Of a stretch of DNA of 64,000 nt, positions 1-10,960 are shown one piece after another. The notes beneath the pieces are model-generated. The model had not been told where the DNA came from. It ran no database searches and worked only from the letters and a program-made list of their open reading frames with translations. Origin of the DNA: Rhizopus arrhizus (lineage: Eukaryota > Mucoromycota > Mucoromycetes > Mucorales > Rhizopodaceae); contig JAKZZE010000013.1 of NCBI GenBank assembly GCA_024220505.1, forward strand, positions 1,488,001 to 1,552,000, given 5' to 3'. Made by a program: the position numbers and the translations under genes. Each line of letters opens with the position of its first letter. The stretch's first letter is position 1.

Positions 1-372
1 TCACAACAACCCATTGATCATAGACTTAATCACAGGCATCGATATAATAACAACTCAGTGTATATTGGAAATAGTAATAATAACCATTTGCAACCAAACC
101 TATATTCAAACAATTTGCATTTTTCAAATGTTGCTTATACGCCAACACTGATGGATGACAGATTACTGTCATCTAACGTGATTACTTTTCAGACATCATC
201 ATTTGCTTGCTGCAATCAAGATGTACTACCTACTGGATATAATAATAATAGCGGTCCTACTTCTTCATCGCCATCATTGTCTTCTCAAGAACTATGGATG
301 GCCCAAGTTGATATGGAGGAAACACACCCGTTTTATGATAATAACGGTAGTAATTCAATGTTTTATCAATAA
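1..372 (+). CDS. C-terminal part of an Asn/Ser-rich protein, unknown function
   Basis: The frame is open from the first base and ends at a TAA at 370-372, so this is the last ~123 codons of a gene that begins outside the window. The peptide is rich in Asn, Ser, Gln, His and Tyr, with runs of Asn and of Ser. It looks intrinsically disordered and shows no recognisable domain, so no function can be assigned. Such tails are common in fungal transcription factors and signalling proteins, but that is only a generic inference. Its stop codon is 18 bp from the stop codon of the convergent kelch gene, so the two 3' UTRs must overlap. Confidence 0.6.
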   Translation, partial: SQQPIDHRLNHRHRYNNNSVYIGNSNNNHLQPNLYSNNLHFSNVAYTPTLMDDRLLSSNVITFQTSSFACCNQDVLPTGYNNNSGPTSSSPSLSSQELWMAQVDMEETHPFYDNNGSNSMFYQ

Positions 373-390
373 AAAATAATGAATTTATTA

Positions 391-2073
391 TTAAACGTCT
401 ATTTCAAAATTGGTAATTTGAGGTAAATAAGCGCAAGCACTTAATTCCAACATGTGTACATCATCAAACACATTCTTTCCGTCATATCCACCCAGCACAT
501 ATAACCTAGAATCATATAATACTGTTGTATGATAACCACGTGGGTTAGGGGCTACTCCATACACTTTGCGTGCCTCCCAGCTCATGGTCACTTTGTAATG
601 TTAGTAAAAAGTTCCTTTTTAGTATTTTCGATTTCTTACCAAGATTAAATAACAAAACATCTTGTGAATAACGTCTACCATCATGACCTCCAATTACAAA
701 AACATAAGACCCGACTTGAGTAGATGTATGTGCCAATCTTGGTATTTTTCTATCAAGTTCAATTTGATTCCATCTGGCCGTTTCTTTAAAAAGATCATTG
801 TAAGAATTAAAAATTTAATTTGTCTCTTTCTTACTCAAATCAAGTACGTGAACATCTTCAAAGCAATCATGCCCATCACTACCGCCAAATACAACTAATT
901 TATCTTTAACAAGATTACTAGTGTGGTAGCCTCGAGCAGGAGGAGGATGGCCATAGGTCTCTAATTTCTCCCATTTCAATTGACCTGGTTTCGAGATATC
1001 TAACATGTGGACATCATCTAGTGCACGGGCACCATCACCACCGCCAATAATGACCAGTTTATTTTCCCATAGACAGGATGTATGAGCTCTTCGTTTAGAG
1101 GGTCTTGAGAGAGGCTCAATATCCGGCTTTGACCAAGCCAATGTCTCTATTTTACACAGAATGATGAATTACTCATTTCCTCTTTACTCTTTGTATTTAT
1201 TGTTACCTGCATCTAAAACATAAACATCTTGAAAATAATCAGGTCCATTACCACCACCAAAGAAGTAAAGTTGATGAGACTTTTTACCGTAGCCAAGATC
1301 CTTTTCAACCACAGTACAAGAGTGGGCACGACAGGGTGGAGGTCCATACTGAGGATGAACTGTACGTGGTTTCGACCAAATCATAGTGTCTAATAAATGT
1401 TAATTTATTTTATTAGTCTTTTATTCATGGTCTTATACCTGCCCATATCTAGAATATAAAGCGTATTAAAGCATGAAGAAGTATCGCATCCACCAAACAC
1501 AAATAATCGGTCGACAATTAAGTTGGCCGTGTGTGCACGTAAAGGACGCGAGGGTCCCTTACCATAGGTCAACGTACGTGACCAATACATGCCTGCAGCA
1601 GGGGCAGGAGTCGTGATTGCGTTTGTTGTGCTGATTTCAATAGCTGTTGCCAAGTGGTCAGGAGCTTTGTAGGATTTAGACGATTTGGTTCTTGATGAAG
1701 ACGACGATTTATGGATGCTGGAAGTAGAACTTGGAACAGATGGTCTTGATTTGGAATGTGTTCGAGATTTTGGTTCATGAAACGAAGTGGATTCATACGC
1801 TATGAATGATAATTAGTCTTTTTGTTGTATTGCCTTTTTACTGTGAGTAAACATACAAGCACTAACATCGGGTAGGGATCGAATAGGATGGGCTGGATAA
1901 TAAGGAGACGTAGGTACTTCATCTCGAGAGTCAGCAAACGAATGAGTAGAGCGAGGCTCATTTTCAGGAGGAAGTGTAGGTGACTCTGGACGTTGAAATC
2001 CGCCCGGTCTGGTAAAAGAAGAAGATCTTGAAGAGGATACGCTTGGCGAATTAGGTAGTCGACTCTGTGACAT
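391..2073 (-). CDS. Kelch-repeat protein with disordered N-terminus, six exons
   Basis: Exons read on the minus strand are 2073-1857, 1799-1443, 1389-1207, 1146-835, 783-640 and 590-391, about 470 aa. The start is the ATG at 2071-2073. The first ~165 residues are Ser/Pro/Arg-rich and disordered. The rest is a series of kelch blades showing the expected Arg-Ala-His-Thr/Ser, double-Gly (FGG, IGG, LGG) and a Tyr/Trp-containing strand, and introns fall repeatedly in phase 1 after the 'VLD' strand. Kelch repeats form a beta-propeller for protein binding. Fungal relatives include cell-polarity and Ras-pathway scaffolds (Tea1, Ral2), but the exact orthologue is not recognisable. Intron 2 keeps the frame only with a GC donor at 1442. 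The nearby GT at 1438 adds 4 nt and breaks the frame. Confidence 0.85.
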
Positions 2074-2251
2074 TTTCTTAAAAAGAGAAAAAAGAGAAGG
2101 AAGGGCGGATAAAAAAAAAAAAAGAAAAAAGGGTTTTATTAACGTTGTGCTACATGGTAAGTTAATTCAAATTAATATCAACACAAACATACGCAAACAG
2201 CAGAAGAAACACACCAGCATTTTCTTGTTTCTTTTGCTTTTTATGCTTAGA

Positions 2252-2873
2252 CTAACCCATTTGCGGAATTCCGAATTTATAATATTCTTCTGCAAATGTT
2301 ATATCATCTACCATACTTGATTTGTAACTATTGAAAACTTCACTCAAAATAACAGCTAATACGTGTCGACACTATAAAAAGAAACTTTAATATAATTGCT
2401 AGTATACAAAAACATGTATGGCTTTATTTTACTAAAAGGATTTCCTTGCTGCATACAACTTGGTCTAAAAACTCTTTACAAGAACAATATTTTGGTTCTA
2501 TCGTACAAAAAAATATATCTCTTTTATATTCGTCTTGTGCTTCTTGTGGATGCAAGCAGTGATCTGATACATTAAATATAAATCTCCCTGATTCACAGCA
2601 TACTTTGGTCACTAAAAGAACAATAATTTGTTTCTTATTTTCTTTATTATATCAATTTTTCTTTCTAACCTGCTTCACTTTCAGCGATATGTATTGACTC
2701 ATATAATTGGTCGTCAAAAAATGCATAAAGAGCGTGTGTAGTGTCCTCAGTAACTAAAAGTTAAAATGAATTATAAAAAAAAACATTAAATGGCCAAAAT
2801 TCTCATTACGTTCTTGTTCTTCTTTTATTTGTTGAATGACTTTGTCTAAAATTTCAGTAGCATATCTTTTCAT
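2252..2873 (-). CDS. sws1: SWIM-domain protein Sws1/ZSWIM7 homologue (homologous recombination)
   Basis: Four exons (2873-2810, 2753-2670, 2611-2433, 2371-2252) join in frame to give 148 aa, close to the ~140 aa of human ZSWIM7. The SWIM zinc-binding pattern C-x-C-x(15)-C-x-H is visible as Cys92, Cys94, Cys110 and His112. It is assembled across the last intron and followed by a hydrophobic 'VLAVILSEVF' helix as in the family. Sws1 works in Shu-type complexes with Rad51 paralogues to promote Rad51 filament assembly (established for human and fission yeast). Its start codon lies 80 bp from that of the divergent TLDc gene. Confidence 0.88.
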
Positions 2874-2953
2874 AATTTATATTTTTAGTTAAAAGAAAAA
2901 ACCTGTTGCATTTTTTTTTTCTTTTTCTTTTTTTTTTTTTTTTTTTAGTAAAT
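2874..2953. promoter_or_regulatory. 80-bp bidirectional promoter between sws1 and the TLDc gene
   Basis: Only 80 bp separate the two divergent start codons, so the genes must share a promoter or have very short leaders. The interval holds T-rich tracts on the plus strand (2910-2947). No TATA box is evident. Confidence 0.55.
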
Positions 2954-4336
2954 ATGGGAAATCAATCAAGTCGAGAAGATTCGAAAGAAGCGCAGTTACT
3001 GTCAAAATGGTCGAAGAAAGAACAAGAACAGATTAGCCAAAGCAAAGAATTACCTAGCTATTTTTCAAAGGAACTTTATACCTCTCTAACCGAACATGCT
3101 ACACGATTAGAATGCCTGGAAACCGCATATAAAATATTAAAATTGAAGGAGATTGGTTCAGTGTACCCAATATTTCAAGCATGTGTTGAAAAGTATAATG
3201 CCTCACTTGAGAAATTTGTACATTGGACTGTTATCAGTTCAATCCCTTTATGGTTTCAAGATAATAAAGTGAATGTGGAACAATATGATCCGACACGACT
3301 GGTTGGTTATTTTTTAAATTATGCAATTGAACAAAAAAAACAGCAAGAGGACTCAATGGATTGGCTATCAGAGGATCAAGACGAAAGAAAGGAGGAAAAG
3401 AAAGAGAATGATGATTGGAAAGTAAAAAGTACTTCTTCACCGTCTTGCATCAACCGTAGCGAGTTTGATGATTGGTTAGTCACCACACCTTCTTTCTTCA
3501 GTTTATTCTATTTGGTGACAGAGTACGCCTTTTTAGGATCTACTGAGGACAATTTACATAAGCGGCGATTGGATCACTTGGCTTCACCTCGATTGGGATC
3601 ATCTTTCTCTGAACTATTATCACCTTACGACTATTTTATGCTCACACAACACTTGCCTCCGATTTCTCTTTCGAATGATACAAAAGAGATCAAACACCAG
3701 CTTTTGTTCTCTTCTAAACGAGACGGCGTGAGTTGGCAAGTATTTGTTAACAAGATAGTAGGGCAAGGAGCCACAATGATTGTGGTAAGGGCCAAAGATG
3801 GAACTATATTTGGTGGTTATGCAGATGAGACTTGGGAGTATCAGAATACTGATTGGTATGGTAATTCTTCCAATTTTCTGTTTCGGCTTGAGCCCAGTTG
3901 CAGGGCCTGGCTTGGCCAAAATACTAATGACCACTATCAATATCTCTGTTGGGGTAAAAAAAGCCTTCCGAATGGCTTTGGTATGGGCGGTCAGTTTGAT
4001 TATTGCGGCTTATGGATCAACTCTGATTTTTTACATGGCCATTCAAGGGCTGGCCCTCTCTGTTCAACATATAAAAGTCCTCAATTAACAAAAAATGATA
4101 CATTTTTAGTTGATCAAGTAGAAGGTAAGCAAAAGTCTCGATTACATAATTCATTTATTTACTTGGGTGATTTAGTTTGGCTAATGAGACCCATTGAAAA
4201 AGACCAAGACAAAATGGAAAGTAAAGGTGTGTTAAACTATAGTGAAGATATGGAATTTATGGAAATGGCTGGTAAAAAAATGTATTCAAAAGATTTAGCT
4301 CCCCCTGAAAAAGAAAAAGAAAAGGTGCAAGAGTAA
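2954..4336 (+). CDS. TLDc-domain protein, MEAK7/Rtc5-like, predicted N-myristoylated
   Basis: Single-exon gene of 460 aa. I chose the ATG at 2954, giving Met-Gly-Asn-Gln-Ser-Ser, a strong N-myristoylation signal like those of human MEAK7 (TLDC1) and yeast Rtc5. An upstream in-frame ATG at 2906 would add a Phe-rich stretch encoded by a poly-T tract and hide the Gly2 signal, so it is unlikely. Residues ~247-400 carry the TLDc fold, with Gly-rich 'TIFGGYADETW' and 'NGFGMGGQFDYCGLWI' blocks. The middle contains an acidic/Lys-rich insert (~125-160). TLDc proteins bind the V-ATPase, and MEAK7 and Rtc5 act at the lysosome or vacuole. A vacuolar-membrane role is inferred. Confidence 0.87.
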   Translation: MGNQSSREDSKEAQLLSKWSKKEQEQISQSKELPSYFSKELYTSLTEHATRLECLETAYKILKLKEIGSVYPIFQACVEKYNASLEKFVHWTVISSIPLWFQDNKVNVEQYDPTRLVGYFLNYAIEQKKQQEDSMDWLSEDQDERKEEKKENDDWKVKSTSSPSCINRSEFDDWLVTTPSFFSLFYLVTEYAFLGSTEDNLHKRRLDHLASPRLGSSFSELLSPYDYFMLTQHLPPISLSNDTKEIKHQLLFSSKRDGVSWQVFVNKIVGQGATMIVVRAKDGTIFGGYADETWEYQNTDWYGNSSNFLFRLEPSCRAWLGQNTNDHYQYLCWGKKSLPNGFGMGGQFDYCGLWINSDFLHGHSRAGPLCSTYKSPQLTKNDTFLVDQVEGKQKSRLHNSFIYLGDLVWLMRPIEKDQDKMESKGVLNYSEDMEFMEMAGKKMYSKDLAPPEKEKEKVQE

Positions 4337-4975
4337 GTTTTCTTTTCCTTTTTCTTCATTCCCCCCTTTGTCCGTTGTATAACTTCTGTCACTATTTAAT
4401 AATGTGTTGACTGTCTATTTTTCTAATATTACAACTGATGTTTATTAAAGAATATAGCCTAAAGTCATAATACGGTCCATTAAAGTGCCAACACAATTTT
4501 ATGAGAATGAGTCGTTTGATAGTAGGCAACGAGGAATTTTATCCTGAACATCTAGATCTATGAACAAAAAAAAATCCTAAAAGAGCACAATAGATAATCT
4601 TAAGTGCGGATTAGCAACTTGTTACTGCATATTAAATGGTTGATAAAGCATTCCAACTTTTCAGTAGCAGTTGCTGAATATGCCAACCATAAGTTTGTCT
4701 TTGAATGCTTTGTCAAGTTTTATAACCAAATTGATAGTTTTATGCCAAAAACGTTTACTGTCTGTTCTAAACTGTGCTAACAGAATCCTTGCAGAAGAAC
4801 ATAAAACTTGTAAGCCAAAAACCTTACTGTCAACACATGTAATGCACACGAAAAGGGGTTTTTTTTTGGCAGCTTATTTTTCCTTTACTATGCATGCTTT
4901 GGCCAGTCACATTCATGTAAAAAATTTCCAAAGGAGATTTCTTTGTGTTTGTTTCTTTATTATTCAAAGTAAAAA
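4337..4975. other. Intergenic region between the TLDc gene and mitochondrial SSB
   Basis: Roughly 640 bp of AT-rich DNA with short open frames that have no recognisable composition or domain. I see no convincing gene, RNA or repeat. The right part must contain the SSB promoter. Confidence 0.5.
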
Positions 4976-5690
4976 ATGTCAGCTTTTATACGTCGACAAG
5001 CTTATTCCTTGAAGTCTATCAGAGTAAATTTTCCCTATTTTTAATAGTTGTACTTGTGTTAATTTGGCTTTTTTTTTTCGTACTTTTTTAGTCTTTTTCT
5101 CAAACTGCTGCGCGTCAAGATTGTAATGAAAAAAGCTTACGATTAGCAATTTTCTTTTAACTAAATTCTCTTTTCTTATAGTAAACAAAATTCAGCTTAT
5201 TGGTCGTGTTGGTACCACTCCTGTAAGTACAGAATTCAGTGAGAATCGTCGCGTCTACAACTATACGCTCGCTACTTCTGAGACCAGACCTGATAAAGAA
5301 GGTATGAAAACCTTATACCAGAAGCAGTTTGAGAAAATAATGGAATACTCATAGACAATTTGATCAAGCGTACACAATGGCACCGCATTTCTTTTTGGAC
5401 AAATAGTGATTGGTTTTCCAAGGTGAAGAAGGGGTAAAAAACGAAAATAGGTACCTTAAACCAGTTTCTGAAACCAATTTTTAGTGACTTGGTATACGTT
5501 GAAGGAGTACTTCGTTACTCAGATTATACTGACAAAGAGGGTATTTCTAGAACAAAAGCAGAAATTAATCAAAGTAAATAAAATGAAGAAAAGGATGCTA
5601 TGTTCATAAAGAAGATTAACATCTTTCATAGGCTCTTTCAAGATATTAAATCCTGCACGTCCTAAACAAGAAGATGAAGATGAAGAATAA
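4976..5690 (+). CDS. rim1: Mitochondrial single-stranded DNA-binding protein (RIM1/mtSSB)
   Basis: Six exons (4976-5023, 5092-5122, 5182-5301, 5355-5433, 5485-5573, 5632-5690) join to an unbroken 141-aa protein. The first ~25 residues are rich in Arg, Ser, Ala and Gln without acidic residues, as expected of a matrix-targeting presequence with a plausible cleavage near 'SIRSFSQTAA'. The OB-fold body shows the SSB signatures 'NKIQLIGRVGTTP', 'QWHRISFW' and 'KKGDLVYVEG'. It ends in an acidic tail (DEDEE), the usual partner-binding end of SSBs. It should coat single-stranded mtDNA at replication forks. All donors are GTAAA/GTATG-type and all acceptors end in AG. Skipping the 31-nt exon 2 would put exon 3 out of frame. 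Confidence 0.93.
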
Positions 5691-5863
5691 TGTGGTTTCA
5701 AACAATAAAGACAAAGTCATGTTAAATAAGTGTAAAACAAAAAAATTTACTTGAGAATATATGCAATACCACTTTTTATGGTAAAAAAGTGGAAAAAAAA
5801 TCACATTTATTCATTACAGTTTTTTAACCAAGGAGGGGCACGTTTTTAGCTTATCTTCAGTAT

Positions 5864-6434
5864 TCAAATTGTTCTCTGCTTGCTTTTGTCATCATTCCAC
5901 GCCAGCACTTTTTCCTTCTCATCCTTCAAAGCCTTCTTCTTATTCGCAGCCTTTTCTACTTGGCTCAAAACACGTTTGAAGATGACACCAGCAGAAACAC
6001 TTGTTTGAAGCTTCGATGTGAGCTCAGCTTCAAACCTCACATAATCATTTTCACCCAAGGTTTTTCGTAAAGTGTTGGTCTCCTTGCGCTAGCTGAAGTC
6101 TAAGATACCAAAGAACAACATACTATAAAAAAATGTTGTCAATATTGAATATAAGAAATACTGTTTACCAAGTTTAAATACACTTACTCTTGCTTGTTGG
6201 ATTCTTTGACATGCTTCAATTTTCTTCTGATTTCTTCAATGGCATATCTATAGCATATGTTTCCTAGATTTGCATTGACTGAGCTTTTGAAAGGATCCTC
6301 AAAGGAAAGGCTGCTAGACTAAAAGAGCAATATTAATTTATAACTTTCTGAGCATGAATTCATCTTACTCCCATGACTGAGCCAACAGAGTCAGCATGTT
6401 TACATAGTCCTTTTGTAATTTTGCGCTTGTTCTC
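5864..6434 (-). pseudogene. Degenerate multi-exon gene of unknown function, cut by an LTR fragment
   Basis: Three coding-like blocks on the minus strand have splice-like borders: 6434 to ~6375, ~6319-6195, and 6088-5864. They encode a basic, helical, Lys/Glu-rich protein. The middle block ends at a GTAAGT donor, but joining it to the last block with the only good acceptor breaks the frame. The 5' end is replaced at 6435 by a retroelement LTR end. I recognise no domain. It could be a decayed host gene or an old transposon gene. Confidence 0.4.
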
Positions 6435-6593
6435 TGAGATATTTGCAGATAATAAAGTGAGAAATAGAAAGGAAAAAATACTTGAAAACTAGTGAATGAG
6501 TCTCTATGTAACCTGTTTATTAGATTTCAAGACGAGAGAAAGAACCCATTTAATCAAACTACGCATTCATGTAGAAAATGAAATTATTCAGGT
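6435..6593 (+). repeat. Truncated copy of the LTR that also sits in the LINE at 37.7 kb
   Basis: The sequence from TGAGATATTTGCAG onward matches 37675-37835 with few changes, then stops matching. It begins with TG exactly where the complete solo LTR begins, so this is the 5' part of the same LTR family. The copy is inserted into coding-like sequence of the degenerate gene next to it. Confidence 0.75.
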
Positions 6594-7380
6594 TTTTAAG
6601 CATCTTTTGATTGTCTACTCTTATCTTATTTGCAGTAAAAGTCGTCTCAATATCATCCTATTAACTAGTTTTGTCGTCTCAATCAATTTGGTGTTTCGTC
6701 TCACTGAAAGATTTACCGTCCCAAAAGAAAAAAAGTATGTCTAAACATTTATTCAAAACCCAGTACTACAGAGAAAAGACTAAGAAAGTAGAGGATGATT
6801 CTTTTCCTCAAATTTGCTTGAGATGCTGTTACTCACCAAAGTTTCATATTGCTTTGCCTTAGATCAAACAGTTATTTGATTCCCTTGACCTTTGAACTCA
6901 TCAAATTGATTCTTTTAGGTAAAAATTCACAAACCCTATCAAAGCAGTTCTTGATTTCATTAGTTTTCTTTGTACAGTAAAAAGTAAAAGAAGTTTATAA
7001 GCCATGTTGTGAATAATAACAGCAGAAAATTACTTGTTTTTTACTTGATCGGTGTAAAAATAATTTGCAAACATCGATCCATCATAGACAACTTGAATTA
7101 CATGATATACTATTTTTCAAGTTTTCAGATTCATATTAGCATCCTTGTAAATGCTGTTCAAATTTATCTGGATAACTGAAGCTTTTGTAAACTCTCGGTT
7201 TGATTCTGTCTTGCTTTTGGAATGTTAAAGACACTTAGAGATGAATGACCTTGCATGATCAGTTCCACCACAAGTAGGATACTTCATTGAATTTGTAGAT
7301 GATCGTTGGACTTCTTTTTTTTTGGTAATTTTAAGAATTAGTTATTTGTCCTTCTTCTTTTAAGCAGCTTCAGATTACTT
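6594..7380. other. AT-rich interval without recognisable gene
   Basis: No reading frame with domain-like composition, no RNA gene and no clear repeat were found. Short splice-like motifs occur but do not assemble into anything. Confidence 0.4.
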
Positions 7381-7865
7381 CTTTTCTTGACTATTTGAAG
7401 CCTTACTAGAAGATACAGTAGTAGTTGCAGAGGGAATAGCAATAGATGTAGAAGGAGCAGTTGCAAATGAGTTTACATCATATTTGGCACCTATGATTTG
7501 TTGTAATGTTAGTATGATTTCATTTGAGGAGTAACACATGTAAAGACCTTATTCTTCTTCAGTAGTTTCAGATGTAGCGATATTTTCTCCTTACATTTAT
7601 TCCTCTTTTCTTTAGCTGCCTTTTTAATTTGGCGAGAGATTTTCGTTTGCCTAATATTATTTGCATTAATTTGCTTATTCATATAGAGAAAGTATAAACT
7701 ATTGCAATGTATTCCTGACTTCTTTTTTAAGTCTTTACATAAATTGCTAGGTAGCACGTAATTGAAAGAATATTTAATGAGAGGTTGAAAATCGCTAGCA
7801 GAGTCTTCTTGAATAGATGTTTCATCTTTGTGAGGTAAATGTTTGTTGGGATCTTCTTGAATCAC
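7381..7865 (-). pseudogene. Coding-like fragments, Lys-rich and Ser/Thr-rich, unknown
   Basis: A 118-codon Lys-rich frame (7865-7509) is followed on the same strand by a Ser/Thr/Ala-rich stretch ending at a stop near 7381, in another frame. The composition looks protein-like (basic helix, then low-complexity tail), but no start, splice path or domain supports a functional gene. It may belong to the same decayed locus as 5864-6434. Confidence 0.3.
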
Positions 7866-8708
7866 TTCGGAGTCTGAAGTGATTTATGCTTGGAAAGAAG
7901 CATCAATTGCTACATATGTATGATTTTAGCCTTGTTATATTAATTGGTACCAAGCTTCATATAAAAAGTTTTGTTTATCCCTAGGCTATTTGTAGGATGC
8001 ACCCTATAGAGCTGGAGAGTCCAAAATAAGCTTATTTTTGGGCTTCATCTGTACTTACTACTGTAAATGATCTTGCTCTGTAATAAGAAAAGCAAATAAA
8101 AAGATACTTATTGCTAATGAAACTTGGGAAGGAAGAAAAGAGAAAGAGAAAAAGACCACATTTGACTATTTTGTTTGTCTTGCTTAAACTTTCATATGAA
8201 TTTATCAAAAGATGATCTTTATTAAAAAAGGTACACAACTCATACTATAACAAAATATTAACGCGATTTTTAAGATAGCTAGCTTGGCGAGGAGATGAAA
8301 TGGAGTTGTTGCTATCGCTAAAAGCAGCTTATACTTTTCCCAAAAACTCTAGTCTCTTCCAAAATTGGATTTTGGACGTTTAAAAAATCTAAATTTTCCT
8401 CAATATTTACTGAAAATCAAGTGACATCCATTTTAAAACTCGACTCATCAAACCAGTCCGGACCGTAGCTTGAGCCTAACTTTTCGATGGTGCGGTGTCT
8501 GTTACTTCAAAGTGCACTCCTTTAAGTGCATTTGATGCTGACAGCACAGTATAAACCTTCTCTCTTAATCGACAAAGGTAAAGAGTTCGTTATAATAAAA
8601 AAAGATGGATGCAGCGTAAATTAGACCAACCTATACTAAAATGACACCTCTATTTTTTTTTTTTTCAAAATTTATTTCTTTGGATTTTTTATTGAAATTT
8701 AGTCTAGC
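7866..8708. other. Intergenic region and RPS5 upstream region
   Basis: No gene recognised. A T-rich tract at ~8650-8665 shortly before the RPS5 start codon is typical of strongly expressed fungal genes and probably belongs to its core promoter or leader. Confidence 0.4.
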
Positions 8709-9435
8709 ATGGTTGCTTTAAATTTGCCCGCTGACGTTTTGGCCACTGCTGATGGCACCCGTAAACTTTTCAACAAGTGGAGTTATGAGGATGTTGAAGT
8801 TAAGGACATTTCTCTTCAAGATTACATTCAAATCCGCCAACAAGTTTATTTACCTCACACCGCTGGTCGTTTCGCTGTTAAGCGTTTCCGTAAAGCTCAG
8901 GTAAGAGGAACACATGGGAAATGATTGAGCATGGATAGATTTATTAAAAATTTGTAGTGTCCCATTGTTGAACGTTTAACTAACGCTTTGATGATGACTG
9001 GCCGTAACAACGGTAAGAAGCTCATGGCTGCTCGCATTGTTCAACACGCTTTCGAAATCATTAACTTGTTGACTGACGCTAACCCTCTTCAAATCCTTGT
9101 TGATGCTATCATCAACTGTGGTCCTCGTGAAGATTCTACACGTATCGGCTCTCAAGGTACCGTTCGTCGTCAAGCTGTTGATGTTTCTCCTCTCCGTCGT
9201 GTCAACCAGGCTATTTCTTTGTTGACCGTTGGTACTCGTGAATCCGCTTTCCGTAACGTCAAGACCGTTGCTGAATGTCTTGCTGATGAATTGATCAACG
9301 CCGCTAAGGGTTCTGCCAACTCTTATGCCATTAAGAAGAAAGATGAACTCGAACGTGTTGCTAAGTGTAAGTGCTTTTTTTGTTACTTTGATTTCACTCG
9401 AACCAACTTTTTCTTCTTTACTAGCCAACCGATAA
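8709..9435 (+). CDS. rps5: 40S ribosomal protein uS7 (RPS5)
   Basis: Exons 8709-8900, 8958-9366 and 9425-9435 give 203 aa, the usual length of eukaryotic uS7. The sequence carries the conserved core '[20 protein letters not shown]', '[19 protein letters not shown]' and '[17 protein letters not shown]', and ends Ser-Asn-Arg after an 11-nt last exon. uS7 binds the 3' major domain of 18S rRNA at the E-site/mRNA exit channel. Codon use is strongly biased to C/T-ending codons, unlike the AT-rich surroundings, as expected for a highly expressed gene. The eS21 gene follows 1.07 kb downstream on the same strand. Confidence 0.96.
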
Positions 9436-10504
9436 ACGATGTTTATCATAATGTGCATTCTTTTTGCAATAAATATAGCCGTTACAACGACACCAGAACT
9501 TGTTTAACATCAAAAAAGAGAGAACAAAAGCTTAAAGTTTAGATATTTAGAAACTAGATATTATGAAAGATGAGTTAGATCCACACAGAAGAACTCAGTT
9601 TTATAAAAATTACTCGCATGTTTTCTTGAGTACAAAAATCCTAGATGGTTTTCAACTCATACGCACACAGTTGATTGTTTTTGAAATACTGATAATACAT
9701 CATTTAACATCTGACTTAGGATCTGGACATGCAAAAAAATAGGATGTATTTGGAATGGATTGTGTTAAAATGAATGTTTTTATTCTTATTTTGATATCCT
9801 ATATCAACAAGTTTTTGATGTTCCTGTGATATCAAAGATCGATATGGTCAGTTGTAAAAGCAGAATGGCATGAACGTGCTGGCCATTTAGGTGAGAGATG
9901 AGTGCAGCTTATGTAAAGGTGATTTTCAGATGGTAATGGCAAAGCATCATAACGGAAGAGTGGATAGCAAATAGTCTTAAACGCTTATTAGACTGCTACT
10001 ATTTCTTTACGCTTATTTGAATTTTATAAAAAGCAAATAGGCTATGGCTAAGGATTTTGATGTTTTGGATCATTTTGAACTCAAAAATAGCACTTCTTGC
10101 TAGATCAAAACTTCAGGCTCTAGAGGAGGCAATTGCCTTTAGTGTAATTGTTAGCCGCAATTCAAAAATGAAGTTTTGGAAATATGGAGCTTGTTTAGAA
10201 CATACCGTTTTGCATGATGGTCATTACCAATAGACTTGTAATAATATTAACACAGCAGCTAGGAAGCTATGTTATTTAGTTTTAGTACAGAATGACACGT
10301 AAATGAATCAATGAGCGAAGAAACTGATTTTTAGTTTGTCTTTTCCCTAATAAAAGTTTGCATCATTATTTTTTTATCATCATTAAGGAACTCCTGAAGA
10401 AGCTGAAAAGTGGATCATATTGTGGCTTGGCCAAGTGATCCAGAAAATATTTCCAGTTACGCTTTTCCAAGGAAAACCCCTTCTTTTCAATTCTTTTGAT
10501 AAAA
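9436..10504. other. Intergenic region RPS5 to RPS21
   Basis: About 1.07 kb of AT-rich DNA with no open frame of note. I looked for intron-borne or intergenic snoRNA boxes and saw nothing convincing. The last ~150 bp should hold the RPS21 promoter. Confidence 0.4.
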
Positions 10505-10869
10505 ATGGAAAACTCTGACGGTCAACTTATCGATCTCTACATCCCTCGTAAATGGTAAAAAGCAATTTGATATTCAATTTTATTGTGATTTTAATTTGTT
10601 GCACCCGTAGTTCTGCCACTAACCGTTTAATTACTGCTAAAGACCATGCTTCTGTTCAAATTAACGTCGGTGACGTGAACTCTGAAGGTCGCTATGTTAA
10701 CACTTTTTCTACGTATGCTTTTTGTGGCTTTGTCCGAAAAGAGGCTGAATCCGACGATTCTCTTAATCGTCTTGCTCAACAAGATGGTTGTAAGTACATT
10801 TTTGTTATTGTTTTTTTTTTATTAATTATGTTTGTAGACTTAAAGAATGTATTTTCTTACCAACAATAA
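10505..10869 (+). CDS. rps21: 40S ribosomal protein eS21 (RPS21)
   Basis: Three exons (10505-10554, 10611-10789, 10838-10869) encode 86 aa, matching the family's ~83-87 aa. The start '[20 protein letters not shown]', the core '[13 protein letters not shown]' and the ending '[11 protein letters not shown]' are characteristic. eS21 is a eukaryote-specific small-subunit protein on the 40S solvent side, involved in late maturation of the 18S rRNA 3' end. The first intron interrupts a Cys codon (TG/T), and the second donor is a perfect GTAAGT. The gene is convergent with SRP9, with stops only 91 bp apart. Confidence 0.96.
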
Positions 10870-10960
10870 ATAATAACATTTTCCCATTTTTCAAGAAGAA
10901 AAAGCGAATAAAATCAACAATATGTTTATTAAACAAACATGAGCCTTTCAATCTGGCAGA

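Noticed and set aside
2906..2953. Upstream ATG extending the TLDc protein by 16 residues
   Set aside because: The extension is a Phe/Leu run read from a poly-T tract and would bury the Met-Gly-Asn myristoylation signal.
4671..5012. Plus-strand frame of ~113 codons before and overlapping mtSSB exon 1
   Set aside because: No domain-like composition. It overlaps the real first exon of the SSB gene in another frame.
8976..9458. Minus-strand 160-codon frame opposite RPS5
   Set aside because: Shadow of the biased codon usage of RPS5. No independent support.
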